From Spirosoma endbachense (GTDB lineage Bacteria > Bacteroidota > Bacteroidia > Cytophagales > Spirosomataceae): a stretch of DNA of 64,000 nt. Under the pieces are notes generated by a model. That model had not been told where the DNA came from, ran no database searches, and was given only the letters and a program-made list of their open reading frames with translations. A program made the translations under genes and the position numbers. Location of the stretch: the NCBI RefSeq assembly GCF_010233585.1, contig NZ_CP045997.1, forward strand, positions 8,578,682 through 8,642,681. The letters are read 5' to 3'. Position 1 is the first letter of the stretch, and each line of letters begins with the position of its first letter. This document shows positions 44,535-53,410 of this stretch, one piece after another.

Positions 44535-45193
44535 ACAGTTCAAGTCAAAGCACTTTCTCCTGGGATTTATTCGCAAAAGCGCCGTTAATTGGCATCATTC
44601 GGGGTTTATCCTTTGAGGAAATTAGCCAGATACTACCAATTTATCGGGAGGCAGGGCTCACTACCATAGAGATCACCATGAATACGCCCGGTGCAGAGGA
44701 TATGATCCGGTACGCTTTAGAAACGTATAGCGATGGCTTCAATATTGGAGCAGGAACCGTATGCACGAAAGACGATCTGGACAAAGCGCTGGACGCAGGG
44801 GCGCAATTTATTGTAACTCCCATCATCAACAAGAAAGTCATTAAAGCGTGTGTAAAGCATGGGGTTCCCATTTTTCCCGGTGCATTCACACCATCCGAAA
44901 TTTATACGGCCTGGTCGTTAGGGGCTTCTATGGTTAAAGTCTATCCGGCAACCTCGTTGGGTCCAGATTATATTAAAGACGTGAAAGCCCCCCTAAATCA
45001 ATTAAAATTAGTGCCAACCGGCGGCATTAATCTAGAGAATATGGCAGCGTATTTTCAGGCAGGAGCCGATGGTCTGGGAGTCGGCGGCCATCTTTTCGAT
45101 AAAACTTTTATCAGGCAAAAAAACTGGACCGGTTTAAAAAATCATTTCCAGCAATTTACGAAAAAAGTAAATGCCTCTTCCATCAGAAAATGA
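44531..45193 (+). CDS. dgoA: 2-dehydro-3-deoxy-6-phosphogalactonate/gluconate aldolase
   Basis: A 220-residue class I aldolase of the KDPG/KHG family that splits the phosphorylated 2-keto-3-deoxy acid into pyruvate and glyceraldehyde 3-phosphate. E48 (TTIEITMNTP) and the Schiff-base K136 (MVKVYPATS) are present, as are GAGTV, FPGAFTPSEI and PTGGIN. The overlap with dgoK implies translational coupling, and the neighbouring DgoK makes the galacto epimer the more likely natural substrate. KDPG activity cannot be excluded, since the family is often bifunctional. Confidence 0.93.
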   Translation: MNSSSQSTFSWDLFAKAPLIGIIRGLSFEEISQILPIYREAGLTTIEITMNTPGAEDMIRYALETYSDGFNIGAGTVCTKDDLDKALDAGAQFIVTPIINKKVIKACVKHGVPIFPGAFTPSEIYTAWSLGASMVKVYPATSLGPDYIKDVKAPLNQLKLVPTGGINLENMAAYFQAGADGLGVGGHLFDKTFIRQKNWTGLKNHFQQFTKKVNASSIRK

Positions 45194-45245
45194 TCCTGTT
45201 CCACTGTTGACCTTACCTAAATCAGCCAGAGTAAACCTCACTTTT

Positions 45246-46550
45246 ATGTCAACCCGTAAACTGAAAAATTACCGATGGATCATTGTTATTCTGTTATTCA
45301 CGGCCACAACAATCAATTACCTTGACCGGCAAATTATTGGTTTGTTAAAGCCAATTTTAGAGAAAGAATTTAGCTGGAGCGAAACTGATTTTGCCCATAT
45401 TGTCATGGCGTTTACGGCTGCATATGCCGTTGGTCTGTTACTGTTTGGCTGGATTATCGATAAAATCGGCACCAAAGTAGGTTACTCCATTACCATCATC
45501 ATCTGGAGTGTGGCGGGTATGCTTCACGCCATTGCCCGGAGTGTTTTCGGTTTTAGCCTGGCCCGGATTGGTCTGGGCATTGGCGAAGCGGGAAACTATC
45601 CGGCGGCCGTTAAAACGGTAGCCGAGTGGTTTCCCCAAAAAGAACGTGGACTCGCAACGGGGTTATTCAATGCGGGTACCAGCATTGGCGTTGTCGTTGC
45701 CGTTTTGGTAGTTCCGTGGATATTAAACAACTACGGCTGGCATGAGGTCTTCTGGATTACGGGAGCGCTGGGATTCGTCTGGCTTATTTTCTGGCTTATT
45801 TTCTACGACATACCGACAAAACAGTCGCGGTTAACCACGGAAGAATATCAATACATTGCCAGTGGGCAGGAAGCCGTTACGGATGAGGCCGCCGACAAGA
45901 GTTCGATCAAATGGTTCAAGTTGTTCACCTTTCCCCAAACCTGGGCCATGATTACGGGCAAAGGGCTGATCGACCCGATTTACTGGTTTTTCCTCTTCTG
46001 GCTCCCCTCCTATTTTTCGTCTACATTTAACCTGGATTTGAAGAAACCAAGCCTTGAACTCATGCTGATTTATACGGCCACCACGCTTGGTAGTATTGGT
46101 GGCGGGTATTTGTCCTCCAGCCTGATAAAACGAGGCTGGGCAACTGTAAAAGCCCGAAAAACGGTGCTGTTTGCGTTTGCCGTCATTGAAGTTTCAATTA
46201 TGCTGGCCCAATTTGTTACCGATGTTTGGGTAGCGGTCGGCTTGTTAAGCGTGGCCGTGGCGGTGCATCAGGCGTGGGCTACAAACGTATTTACCCTTGC
46301 CTCAGACCTCTTCCCCAAACAGGCTGTCAGCTCAGTGGTCGGCATTGCCGGGACGGCGGGCGCTATTGGCGGCATACTATTCCCAATTCTGGTCGGTAGT
46401 TTGCTCGACGAGTATAAAGCGGCCGGAAATCTGGCCGGAGGTTATAACCTCCTGTTCACTATTTGCGCATTTACCTACCTGATTGCCTGGACAATCATCC
46501 ATCTTCTCACCAGAAAAGCGCCCAAAATTGAGATCGAGCGTTTGCTATAA
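45246..46550 (+). CDS. MFS sugar-acid transporter (ACS family, ExuT/DgoT-like)
   Basis: A 434-residue, twelve-helix porter with NYLDRQIIGLLKP and GWIIDKIGTKVGYS, close to the paralogue at 13106-14425 along its whole length. The frame opens earlier at 45171, inside dgoA, but homology and the paralogue's start (MENKPGNFRW) show that the ATG at 45246 (MSTRKLKNYRW) is correct. It ends the PQQ dehydrogenase-dgoK-dgoA operon and would import the sugar acid, or the 2-keto-3-deoxy acid, consumed by the two enzymes. Confidence 0.9.
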   Translation: MSTRKLKNYRWIIVILLFTATTINYLDRQIIGLLKPILEKEFSWSETDFAHIVMAFTAAYAVGLLLFGWIIDKIGTKVGYSITIIIWSVAGMLHAIARSVFGFSLARIGLGIGEAGNYPAAVKTVAEWFPQKERGLATGLFNAGTSIGVVVAVLVVPWILNNYGWHEVFWITGALGFVWLIFWLIFYDIPTKQSRLTTEEYQYIASGQEAVTDEAADKSSIKWFKLFTFPQTWAMITGKGLIDPIYWFFLFWLPSYFSSTFNLDLKKPSLELMLIYTATTLGSIGGGYLSSSLIKRGWATVKARKTVLFAFAVIEVSIMLAQFVTDVWVAVGLLSVAVAVHQAWATNVFTLASDLFPKQAVSSVVGIAGTAGAIGGILFPILVGSLLDEYKAAGNLAGGYNLLFTICAFTYLIAWTIIHLLTRKAPKIEIERLL

Positions 46551-46605
46551 TGTTGTACAAAAGCAATTATTTATACTTCATTTTGCAGAACAATCTGGAA
46601 TAAAT

Positions 46606-46649
46606 CGAGTATTTTCGAGTAAAAAACCAATAATGTAGTATTTTCAAGT
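46606..46649 (+). repeat. Direct repeats upstream of the hybrid sensor gene
   Basis: CGAGTATTTTCGAGT (46606-46620) and GTAGTATTTTCAAGT (46635-46649) match at 12 of 15 bases, 29 bp apart and about 45-90 bp before the regulator start. They may bind the regulator's own AraC domain; AT-rich sequence could also give such matches by chance. Confidence 0.35.
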
Positions 46650-46693
46650 CCCGTATCTGACCAATCCATTAGCGGGTTGATCATGGGGCTAAA

Positions 46694-49600
46694 ATGATTC
46701 ATCGCAAACATTGTTACCGTCTATGGCTGGTCATATTCTACTGTTTCAGGCTCCTGCCAAATGCTATTTGTCAGCCCGATGGGCAAACGTTTAGCCATAT
46801 AAGCGTTGAGGAGGGTCTGTCGCAGAGCAGTGTTTATGCCATCACGCAGGATACGAAAGGATTCATGTGGTTCGGTACCCGCGATGGTCTGAACCGCTAT
46901 GATTCCCGCCATATGGTTGTTTATCAGAACCAGAGTGGTAACAAAAATAGCCTCGCGTCGAACACCATCAATAGCCTGCTGATGGACAGGCAGGGACGGT
47001 TATGGGTTGGCACAACCAAAGGGTTAGCCCTCCACCAGCCGCAACAGGGCGATTTCCGACGATTTTCATTCGACAAATCATCGTCGGGAAATGCCCCGGA
47101 TTCTACCATCATCAGCCTGTTTCAGGATAGTCGGCAAGCAATTTGGGTTGGTACACTGCACGGCTTATATCGACTGAAAACGACGAAACCTCATCGATAT
47201 GAGCGATTAACCGATCTGCTTCAAAGCCAAGCCAAGCTAAGCAATGACTATATCAGGGCAATCTATGAAGACCACGACCGGAACCTCTGGATTGGTACCT
47301 CAGGCGGCCTGGCGCGGCTTCGACCAACGAAATCGGGCAAGTTTCAACTGACCAATTATTTTCTGGAGCCGACGGATTCGGTCTACCACAATTCGTCTAA
47401 CGGCATCAATACCATTGCCGAAGATCAGGCAGGGCACCTCTGGCTCGGTACCGAACGAAACGGGATTGCCCTGTTCGACAAAGGGCAGGGTAAGGTTGTT
47501 TCATGGAATGCCGTGCCTCACCTTGATTTGAGTACGCAGATAATCCGAACAATTCAACCCGATAGCAAAGGTAATTTCTGGATTGGCACCATGTCGGGGC
47601 TGTATATTGTTGCGCAGGATGGCAGCCGATTCAGAGCGTTGGTTAATCAGCCAACCGACCCCGGCTCACTGAGTGATAACTCGGTACGATCTATCTTTAG
47701 CGACCGGGATGGATCGGTCTGGGTAGGTACGTTCTACGGAGGAGTGGACATGTATAGCCCACTGGCCCGGCAATTTGGCTCCTTCCGGCCGCTCGACCAT
47801 CGGGGCGGGGTTCCCTTTAAAATTGCGGGACCGATGCTACCGGCCAGCGCATCACACCAGCTCTGGCTGGGCACTGAAGACCGGGGCTTATTTCTGCTCA
47901 ATCCAGACAATACCATTGCCCGGCATTTTGCTCATGACTCTAAAAACAGCCAGTCGCTTTCCAACGATAAAGTAAAATGCCTGCTGGCTGATGGAACCAA
48001 TGGACTTTGGGTCGGAACCATCAAGGGGCTGAATTATCTGGATTTGCGTCGACAAACCATTACCCGTTATCTGCACGAGCCAAACAATCCTCATTCGCTG
48101 CCTAATGATCGCATTTACGATCTCAAACGCGACCGGCAGGGAACACTCTGGATTGTAACGAATCTGGGGGGCCTTTGTCGGTTTATACCAAAGACGAATT
48201 CATTCGAACGGGTAAGTCATGACCCTGACAACGAAGCGACCTTAAGCACCAACAATGCCACTTGTTTACTTTTCGATACACAAGGGCAATTATGGGTCGG
48301 TACAACGAGCGGCTTAAACCAAAAGTTGGCCGATAAGGATACGTTCGCCCACTTTTTCCGCAATGCAACGGACTCAGCGTCGATCAGCAGCAATCACATT
48401 AACTGCCTTCTGGAAGACCGACAGCATCGGCTCTGGATTGGCACACGCGACGGCGGGGTCAATCTGTTGCTCCCCGATCAGCACTCATTCCGCCATTTTA
48501 CAACGGCACAGGGCTTACCCAGCAACACGATTTTTGGCATTCAGGAAGACAACCGGGGCCGTTTGTGGATTAGCACCGACAAGGGTCTGGCACAGCTTGA
48601 ACCGGGCCGACAGACGTTTATTTCCTACAACCGGCACGACGGTCTGGTTTGCAAGGAATTTACGCCCAATGCCACCTATCAGGATTCGCATGGATATTTA
48701 TACTTTGGCGGCTACAACGGCATTGTTCGGTTTCACCCAGACAGTATTCGCCAGAACAACATACCCCCGCAACTGGCTTTCACGCAGTTACGTCTGTTTA
48801 ATCATCCTGTAACGAGACTTTCGCCCAACGACGATCAGGGTATCGATTACTCAAAAGGGCTTATATTCACTCATCGGCAGAATGTTTTTTCGGTCGATTT
48901 TGCGGCTTTTAATTACATCAACTCCGCGAAAAATCGGTATGCCTATAAGTTGCTGGGGTTCGATGATACCTGGACATACGTCGATGAACCCCGTGCGATG
49001 TATACAAATCTCGATCCGGGCGATTATGTGCTCCAGGTGAAAGGCACGAACAACGACGATGTCTGGAATCTGAAACCGCTTGCGTTGACCATCACCGTAT
49101 TGCCTCCTTTCTGGAAAACATACTGGGCTTACGTGTTCTATGCGCTGGTTTTTCTTGGCTTGCTGCGGCTTTGGTCGCGGTTCAATCGCAATCGGCTGCA
49201 ACTCGCTCATGACCTACGGGTAGAGCATCTCGAAAAAACCAGGCAACAGGAGCTTCACCAGACAAAATTGAATTTCTTTACCGAGATTGCCCATGAGATC
49301 AGAACCCCGCTCACACTGGTAATTGGCCCAATCGAAGTCTTAACCAATCACTATGTAGAGGATCCGTTTATCCGCAAACAGCTATCCATTATGCGGGGCA
49401 GTACGGACCGGCTACTGCGATTGCTTAACCAGCTGTTGGATTTCAGGAAGCACGAAACCGGCAATATTCAACTTGAATTACGCGAAACAGACCTGGTGAC
49501 GTTTTTACATACTGTAACCGACTCGTTTCTGGAACATGCCCGGTCGTGTCAGGTAACGCTGATTAACGAGTCGGAAGTAGACGCGCTGCCAGCCTGGATC

Positions 49601-50878
49601 GACGCCGGAGAAATCGAGAAAGTGGTTTATAACCTCTTGCTGAATGCATTTAAGTTTACTCCGGCAGGTGGCTCCATTTTTGTCCGTCTACAACGTGATT
49701 TCACGACAAATGTAGCCACCGATAATGCGGTTATTATTGTCGAGGATACAGGCAGCGGTATTCCTGCCAGCGACCTGGACCATATTTTCAACCGGTTTTA
49801 TCAGGCGGGTCAATTTAAAACGCGCGATTCTGGATTTGGACTGGGTTTAGCACTCAGTAAAAGCATTATCGATCAGCACAATGGACAAATCTCCGTCGAA
49901 AGTCGGGAAACGGAGCCTCATCATGCTGGCTTCACCCGGTTTACGATCACTTTGCCCTTGAACGTTCCCGAATCGGCGGAACTGATTTCGGACGATCGTT
50001 CTCCTAAACAGGATTTTACATCACTTCGGCTGGAACCAATCGAATTGACCAATTCGGCTGACATGTCGATCAGTGAAGAAGAACTGTCAAATTCAGGGAA
50101 ACCGCTTATTCTGGTTGTCGAAGATCAGGACGATATTCGGGAATACATTCGGGATTTGTTTGCAGCCACCCATCAGGTGATCGAAGCCGCTAATGGCTCA
50201 GTTGCCTGGGAGAAAGCAGCTCATCTATTGCCCGATCTGATCATAACGGATGTGGCGATGCCGGTTATGGATGGGTTTGCCCTCACGCACCGTGTCAAAT
50301 CGGATTTGCGAACCAACCACATTCCGGTCATTATGCTCACGGCCAAAGATACAATGGACTATCAGCTGACAGGGCTACAGACCGGTGCCGACGATTATCT
50401 GACCAAACCTTTTCACCCGCTGCTGCTTCAGACACGCGTTCGTAATCTGCTCCTGCTACGGGATCAATTGAAAACGAAATACCACCGAATCGTTACGCTT
50501 CAGCCACAGGCTCAGGAACTTGACCACCCCGACGCTAAATTCCTCAATCACCTCATGACGGTACTGGATACGCACCTTGGCGAAGCCGACTTTAACGTAA
50601 CCAGTCTGGTCAACGAAATAGGCATGAGTCGCCCGGTCTTGTTCCGCAAGGTGAAAATGCTGACAGGTTTATCCGTCATCGATCTACTGCGAACCACTCG
50701 TTTAAAAAAAGCCGAACTATTGCTCAAGCAGAAAAAGGCAAGTGTCTCAGAAGTTGCATTTGCTGTCGGCTTCAGTGATCCGAAGTATTTCAGCCGCGCC
50801 TTCCGGGCCCAGTTTGGCCTGACTCCAACTGAATACAGCAATCAGCCCGACGAACATGCAGCAGAACTTATGTCCTGA
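46694..50878 (+). CDS. Hybrid two-component sensor/AraC-type regulator (HTCS)
   Basis: A 1394-residue one-polypeptide signalling protein. A signal/anchor segment (about 5-25) is followed by a periplasmic two-propeller sensor built of repeated regulator-propeller motifs (LWVGT, SNTINSLLMDRQGRLWVGT, and so on) and a Y_Y_Y domain (about 690-805). A membrane helix follows at about 808-830. The kinase has its H-box at H867 (FFTEIAHEIRTPL), an N-box and G-boxes (DTGSGIP, GFGLGLAL). The receiver has D1186 (IITDVAMPVMDG) and the last 130 residues are an AraC helix-turn-helix. Such proteins sense oligosaccharides and activate adjacent SusC/SusD and lyase genes. Confidence 0.96.
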   Translation: MIHRKHCYRLWLVIFYCFRLLPNAICQPDGQTFSHISVEEGLSQSSVYAITQDTKGFMWFGTRDGLNRYDSRHMVVYQNQSGNKNSLASNTINSLLMDRQGRLWVGTTKGLALHQPQQGDFRRFSFDKSSSGNAPDSTIISLFQDSRQAIWVGTLHGLYRLKTTKPHRYERLTDLLQSQAKLSNDYIRAIYEDHDRNLWIGTSGGLARLRPTKSGKFQLTNYFLEPTDSVYHNSSNGINTIAEDQAGHLWLGTERNGIALFDKGQGKVVSWNAVPHLDLSTQIIRTIQPDSKGNFWIGTMSGLYIVAQDGSRFRALVNQPTDPGSLSDNSVRSIFSDRDGSVWVGTFYGGVDMYSPLARQFGSFRPLDHRGGVPFKIAGPMLPASASHQLWLGTEDRGLFLLNPDNTIARHFAHDSKNSQSLSNDKVKCLLADGTNGLWVGTIKGLNYLDLRRQTITRYLHEPNNPHSLPNDRIYDLKRDRQGTLWIVTNLGGLCRFIPKTNSFERVSHDPDNEATLSTNNATCLLFDTQGQLWVGTTSGLNQKLADKDTFAHFFRNATDSASISSNHINCLLEDRQHRLWIGTRDGGVNLLLPDQHSFRHFTTAQGLPSNTIFGIQEDNRGRLWISTDKGLAQLEPGRQTFISYNRHDGLVCKEFTPNATYQDSHGYLYFGGYNGIVRFHPDSIRQNNIPPQLAFTQLRLFNHPVTRLSPNDDQGIDYSKGLIFTHRQNVFSVDFAAFNYINSAKNRYAYKLLGFDDTWTYVDEPRAMYTNLDPGDYVLQVKGTNNDDVWNLKPLALTITVLPPFWKTYWAYVFYALVFLGLLRLWSRFNRNRLQLAHDLRVEHLEKTRQQELHQTKLNFFTEIAHEIRTPLTLVIGPIEVLTNHYVEDPFIRKQLSIMRGSTDRLLRLLNQLLDFRKHETGNIQLELRETDLVTFLHTVTDSFLEHARSCQVTLINESEVDALPAWIDAGEIEKVVYNLLLNAFKFTPAGGSIFVRLQRDFTTNVATDNAVIIVEDTGSGIPASDLDHIFNRFYQAGQFKTRDSGFGLGLALSKSIIDQHNGQISVESRETEPHHAGFTRFTITLPLNVPESAELISDDRSPKQDFTSLRLEPIELTNSADMSISEEELSNSGKPLILVVEDQDDIREYIRDLFAATHQVIEAANGSVAWEKAAHLLPDLIITDVAMPVMDGFALTHRVKSDLRTNHIPVIMLTAKDTMDYQLTGLQTGADDYLTKPFHPLLLQTRVRNLLLLRDQLKTKYHRIVTLQPQAQELDHPDAKFLNHLMTVLDTHLGEADFNVTSLVNEIGMSRPVLFRKVKMLTGLSVIDLLRTTRLKKAELLLKQKKASVSEVAFAVGFSDPKYFSRAFRAQFGLTPTEYSNQPDEHAAELMS

Positions 50879-50900
50879 ACGAGAAAGCAAATACTATCAT

Positions 50901-52106
50901 TTAAAACAATGGTTTCTTCTCATTCAGCTTTTTCGCCCGGAGCAGGGCTTCCATATAATAATAGTCAGCATAAATAAGGGGCGTATCGATTTCAGTGGTT
51001 TTTGCCCCAGTACTGTGCAGCAGGAGAAATCCGTGGTTTTTCCCAACTGGCGATGCATATTGTTTAGCCAGACTAGCAAGTATACGGTCGGCTTTGGCGC
51101 GGTATGGCGAATCCGACTTGTAAGTGCTTAGTTCATACAGAGCCGACGCCATGACCGCAGCTGCCGAAACATCGCGGGGTTCATTTGGGATGCCTGGTGC
51201 ATCGAAGTCATAATACGGCACCAGATCAGCAGGCATGTGTGGGTGGTTGAGCATATAATTGGCTATTGCTTCAGCCTGCGTCAAAAACTGGGGATCTTTC
51301 GTTTCGCGATAGCATAAGGTATAGCCATACAAACCCCACGCTTGTCCGCGCGCCCAAGCCGATTCGTCACTGAATCCCTGATGTGTATTTTTCTTCAGCA
51401 CGTTTCCCGTCAGTGTATCATAATCAACCACATGGTACGAACTGTAATCGGGCCGATAATGGTTTTTCATCGTCGTGCGGGCGTGTGTAACGGCAATTTT
51501 GTAGAAAGTCGAATCACCCGTCAGCCGGGTAGCGGCAAACAGCAATTCCAGGTTCATCATGTTGTCGATAATAACCGGACATTGCCAAACCTCCTTATGG
51601 TGATCCCACGACCGAATGATTCCCGCAGTTGGTTTAAATCGTTTCGTTAAGGTCCGGGCTCCCTGAATAAGCACGTCACGATAGACCGGATCACGCGTCA
51701 GCCGATAGCCGTTCCCGAAGCTGCAATAGAGCTTGAAGCCCATATCGTGCGTTCCGGCATTCATCTTTTCACTTTCCAGCTTGGCGGTCAACAGTTGCGC
51801 CTGTTTTTTCCACTCGTTCTTGCCGGTGTATTCAAAGAGATACCAAAGTTCGCCGGGGAAAAAGCCGCTGGTCCAGTCGCGGGCAGGCACCAGTTGTAAG
51901 TCGCCCGTCTTATCGAGCGTACGTGGCGACACTAATGCGGGTTTGTTGCCTGTCGGTTTGGTGGCGGCAAGGGCAACGTCGGTAAGCATCCGTTGCGCCT
52001 GTTGTTCCGCCTGTTTGAATGCCGTTTTGATAAGCGTATCGGGAACAAAGGCTGTCAGAAGTACAGCGGTCGCCAACGATGCAGTAAGCAGTTTAGTTGT
52101 TTGCAT
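50901..52106 (-). CDS. GH88 unsaturated glucuronyl hydrolase
   Basis: A 401-residue enzyme that hydrates the unsaturated uronic acid left at the non-reducing end by polysaccharide lyases, releasing 4-deoxy-5-keto uronate. Residues 1-22 form a signal peptide. Family features include DWTSGFFPGELWYLFEYTG, SWDHHKEVWQCPVIIDNMMNLELLF (Asp of IIDNMMN is the probable catalytic acid), SDESAWARGQAWGLYGYTLCY and PYYDFDAPGIPNEPRDVSAAA. An ATG 7 codons earlier is possible, but 52106 gives a cleaner signal. It is convergent with the hybrid regulator and begins the lyase cluster. Confidence 0.92.
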   Translation of the reverse strand: MQTTKLLTASLATAVLLTAFVPDTLIKTAFKQAEQQAQRMLTDVALAATKPTGNKPALVSPRTLDKTGDLQLVPARDWTSGFFPGELWYLFEYTGKNEWKKQAQLLTAKLESEKMNAGTHDMGFKLYCSFGNGYRLTRDPVYRDVLIQGARTLTKRFKPTAGIIRSWDHHKEVWQCPVIIDNMMNLELLFAATRLTGDSTFYKIAVTHARTTMKNHYRPDYSSYHVVDYDTLTGNVLKKNTHQGFSDESAWARGQAWGLYGYTLCYRETKDPQFLTQAEAIANYMLNHPHMPADLVPYYDFDAPGIPNEPRDVSAAAVMASALYELSTYKSDSPYRAKADRILASLAKQYASPVGKNHGFLLLHSTGAKTTEIDTPLIYADYYYMEALLRAKKLNEKKPLF

Positions 52107-52186
52107 TTGTTTGTTTATGCAGGTCAAATTTGTCAGTAGACATCGTCAAGTATTGCCATTCAATTGGCGCGAAAAAGTACCATCAA

Positions 52187-53368
52187 TCAGTCCAGCCAGA
52201 TGACCGGATTTCGAACTGGCAAATTGCGCAGCACCTCTTCCACCTGTGGGTCGTGGTCCAGTTTTTTCCAGGTTTCGAGCCACTCCTTCTGGTTAAATTC
52301 TAGGGCTCCAAACACCAGAAAAGGCTGGGCTACAGGCCAGTCGTTCCAGTACATCACATCGGGTTTCAAAGGCCAGCTCGACTTATCAGCCAGGTATGGG
52401 TATAAAAAAGAAATCCCTTTTTTGATGCCTTTCCCGTCGGCAGTTTGATAACTCCACAGATCATCCTTCCTGTCAGATGCGATCTGGCAGATCATTGTCA
52501 TCGCATCGAGGTTAAAAATGGCATAGCCGTAGGGCTTGGTGCGTTTCATTTCCCGAGGGAAACTCCCATCATCTGCCATTTGGCCAAGTAATATCGTTTT
52601 ATAGCGTTCCCGGCAAAGGTTGAGCATGGCCGTATCGCCGGTAAAACGGGCGAAAGCAGCTACCTGCATTACCCAGCACGTTGCATGATTGTTGGTCGCT
52701 TCCATCTCCTTTCTGCCATTTTCGTGCGTTGTGAGCCAGTTGATATACTGCGTAAACCAGTGGCGGGTAGCAGCCAGCGTTTGCCGATCCGCAGCCTTTG
52801 ATTTTTCCATGACCACCAGTGCCTGCACCACTTCCATAAAATGAATCGTATCGATAATTCCCCAGGATCGGCCAGTTACACCATTTCGCACAGCCTGAGC
52901 ATATTGTAAGTGTGGATTCATGCGGGTAGCCGTATCCGAAAACCATGCCTTACAATGAGCCAATGCCTGCTTTACGTACTTACCATCACCTGTTAATTTA
53001 TAGGCTGAGCCCAATGCACCCATAATTCGACTGAACCGAATCATGGCCTTTCGATGGGCCAGAAAGTTTTCGGGATTCGTCTTGCCGTCGATCTCCTTAT
53101 AAGGCCCCGTTAGGTTTTCCGGATTTGGCCAGAAATAATCACTCTCCGAGAAAAAATCGTGCTTCCCGCCCGCGCTACGGGGTGATGTTTGCGCCGTTAT
53201 TGTAATTGGCTGCTGCTGCATAGCCCAACTGGCTTCGGACAGAATGTGCGACTTTAATGTGCTTTTCACAACCGCAACTCCCTGGCTTTCTGGCATAGAC
53301 TGACCGTATACGGCTGGTCGTCCCAGGGCGAAAAATAGTATGACTACTGTCAATAGTTTGGTTGGCAT
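52187..53368 (-). CDS. Alginate lyase-family polysaccharide lyase (copy A)
   Basis: A 393-residue secreted enzyme of the alginate lyase superfamily (alpha/alpha toroid; PL38-like by appearance). The signal peptide is residues 1-22 (ending VYGQ). Shared features are SPRSAGGKHDFFSESDYFWPNPENL, FSRIMGALGSAYKLTGD, ATNNHATCWVMQVAAFARFTGD (Asn-His at the active site), and PDVMYWNDWPVAQPFLVFGAL. Members cleave alginate or glucuronan by beta-elimination; which one cannot be decided. Copy B lies immediately upstream in the same direction, and GH88 downstream would remove the unsaturated ends produced. Confidence 0.87.
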   Translation of the reverse strand: MPTKLLTVVILFFALGRPAVYGQSMPESQGVAVVKSTLKSHILSEASWAMQQQPITITAQTSPRSAGGKHDFFSESDYFWPNPENLTGPYKEIDGKTNPENFLAHRKAMIRFSRIMGALGSAYKLTGDGKYVKQALAHCKAWFSDTATRMNPHLQYAQAVRNGVTGRSWGIIDTIHFMEVVQALVVMEKSKAADRQTLAATRHWFTQYINWLTTHENGRKEMEATNNHATCWVMQVAAFARFTGDTAMLNLCRERYKTILLGQMADDGSFPREMKRTKPYGYAIFNLDAMTMICQIASDRKDDLWSYQTADGKGIKKGISFLYPYLADKSSWPLKPDVMYWNDWPVAQPFLVFGALEFNQKEWLETWKKLDHDPQVEEVLRNLPVRNPVIWLD

Positions 53369-53410
53369 TGCAGTAATTAGCTTAAAAAAGTGTTTGATCC
53401 TCGTCGGAAA

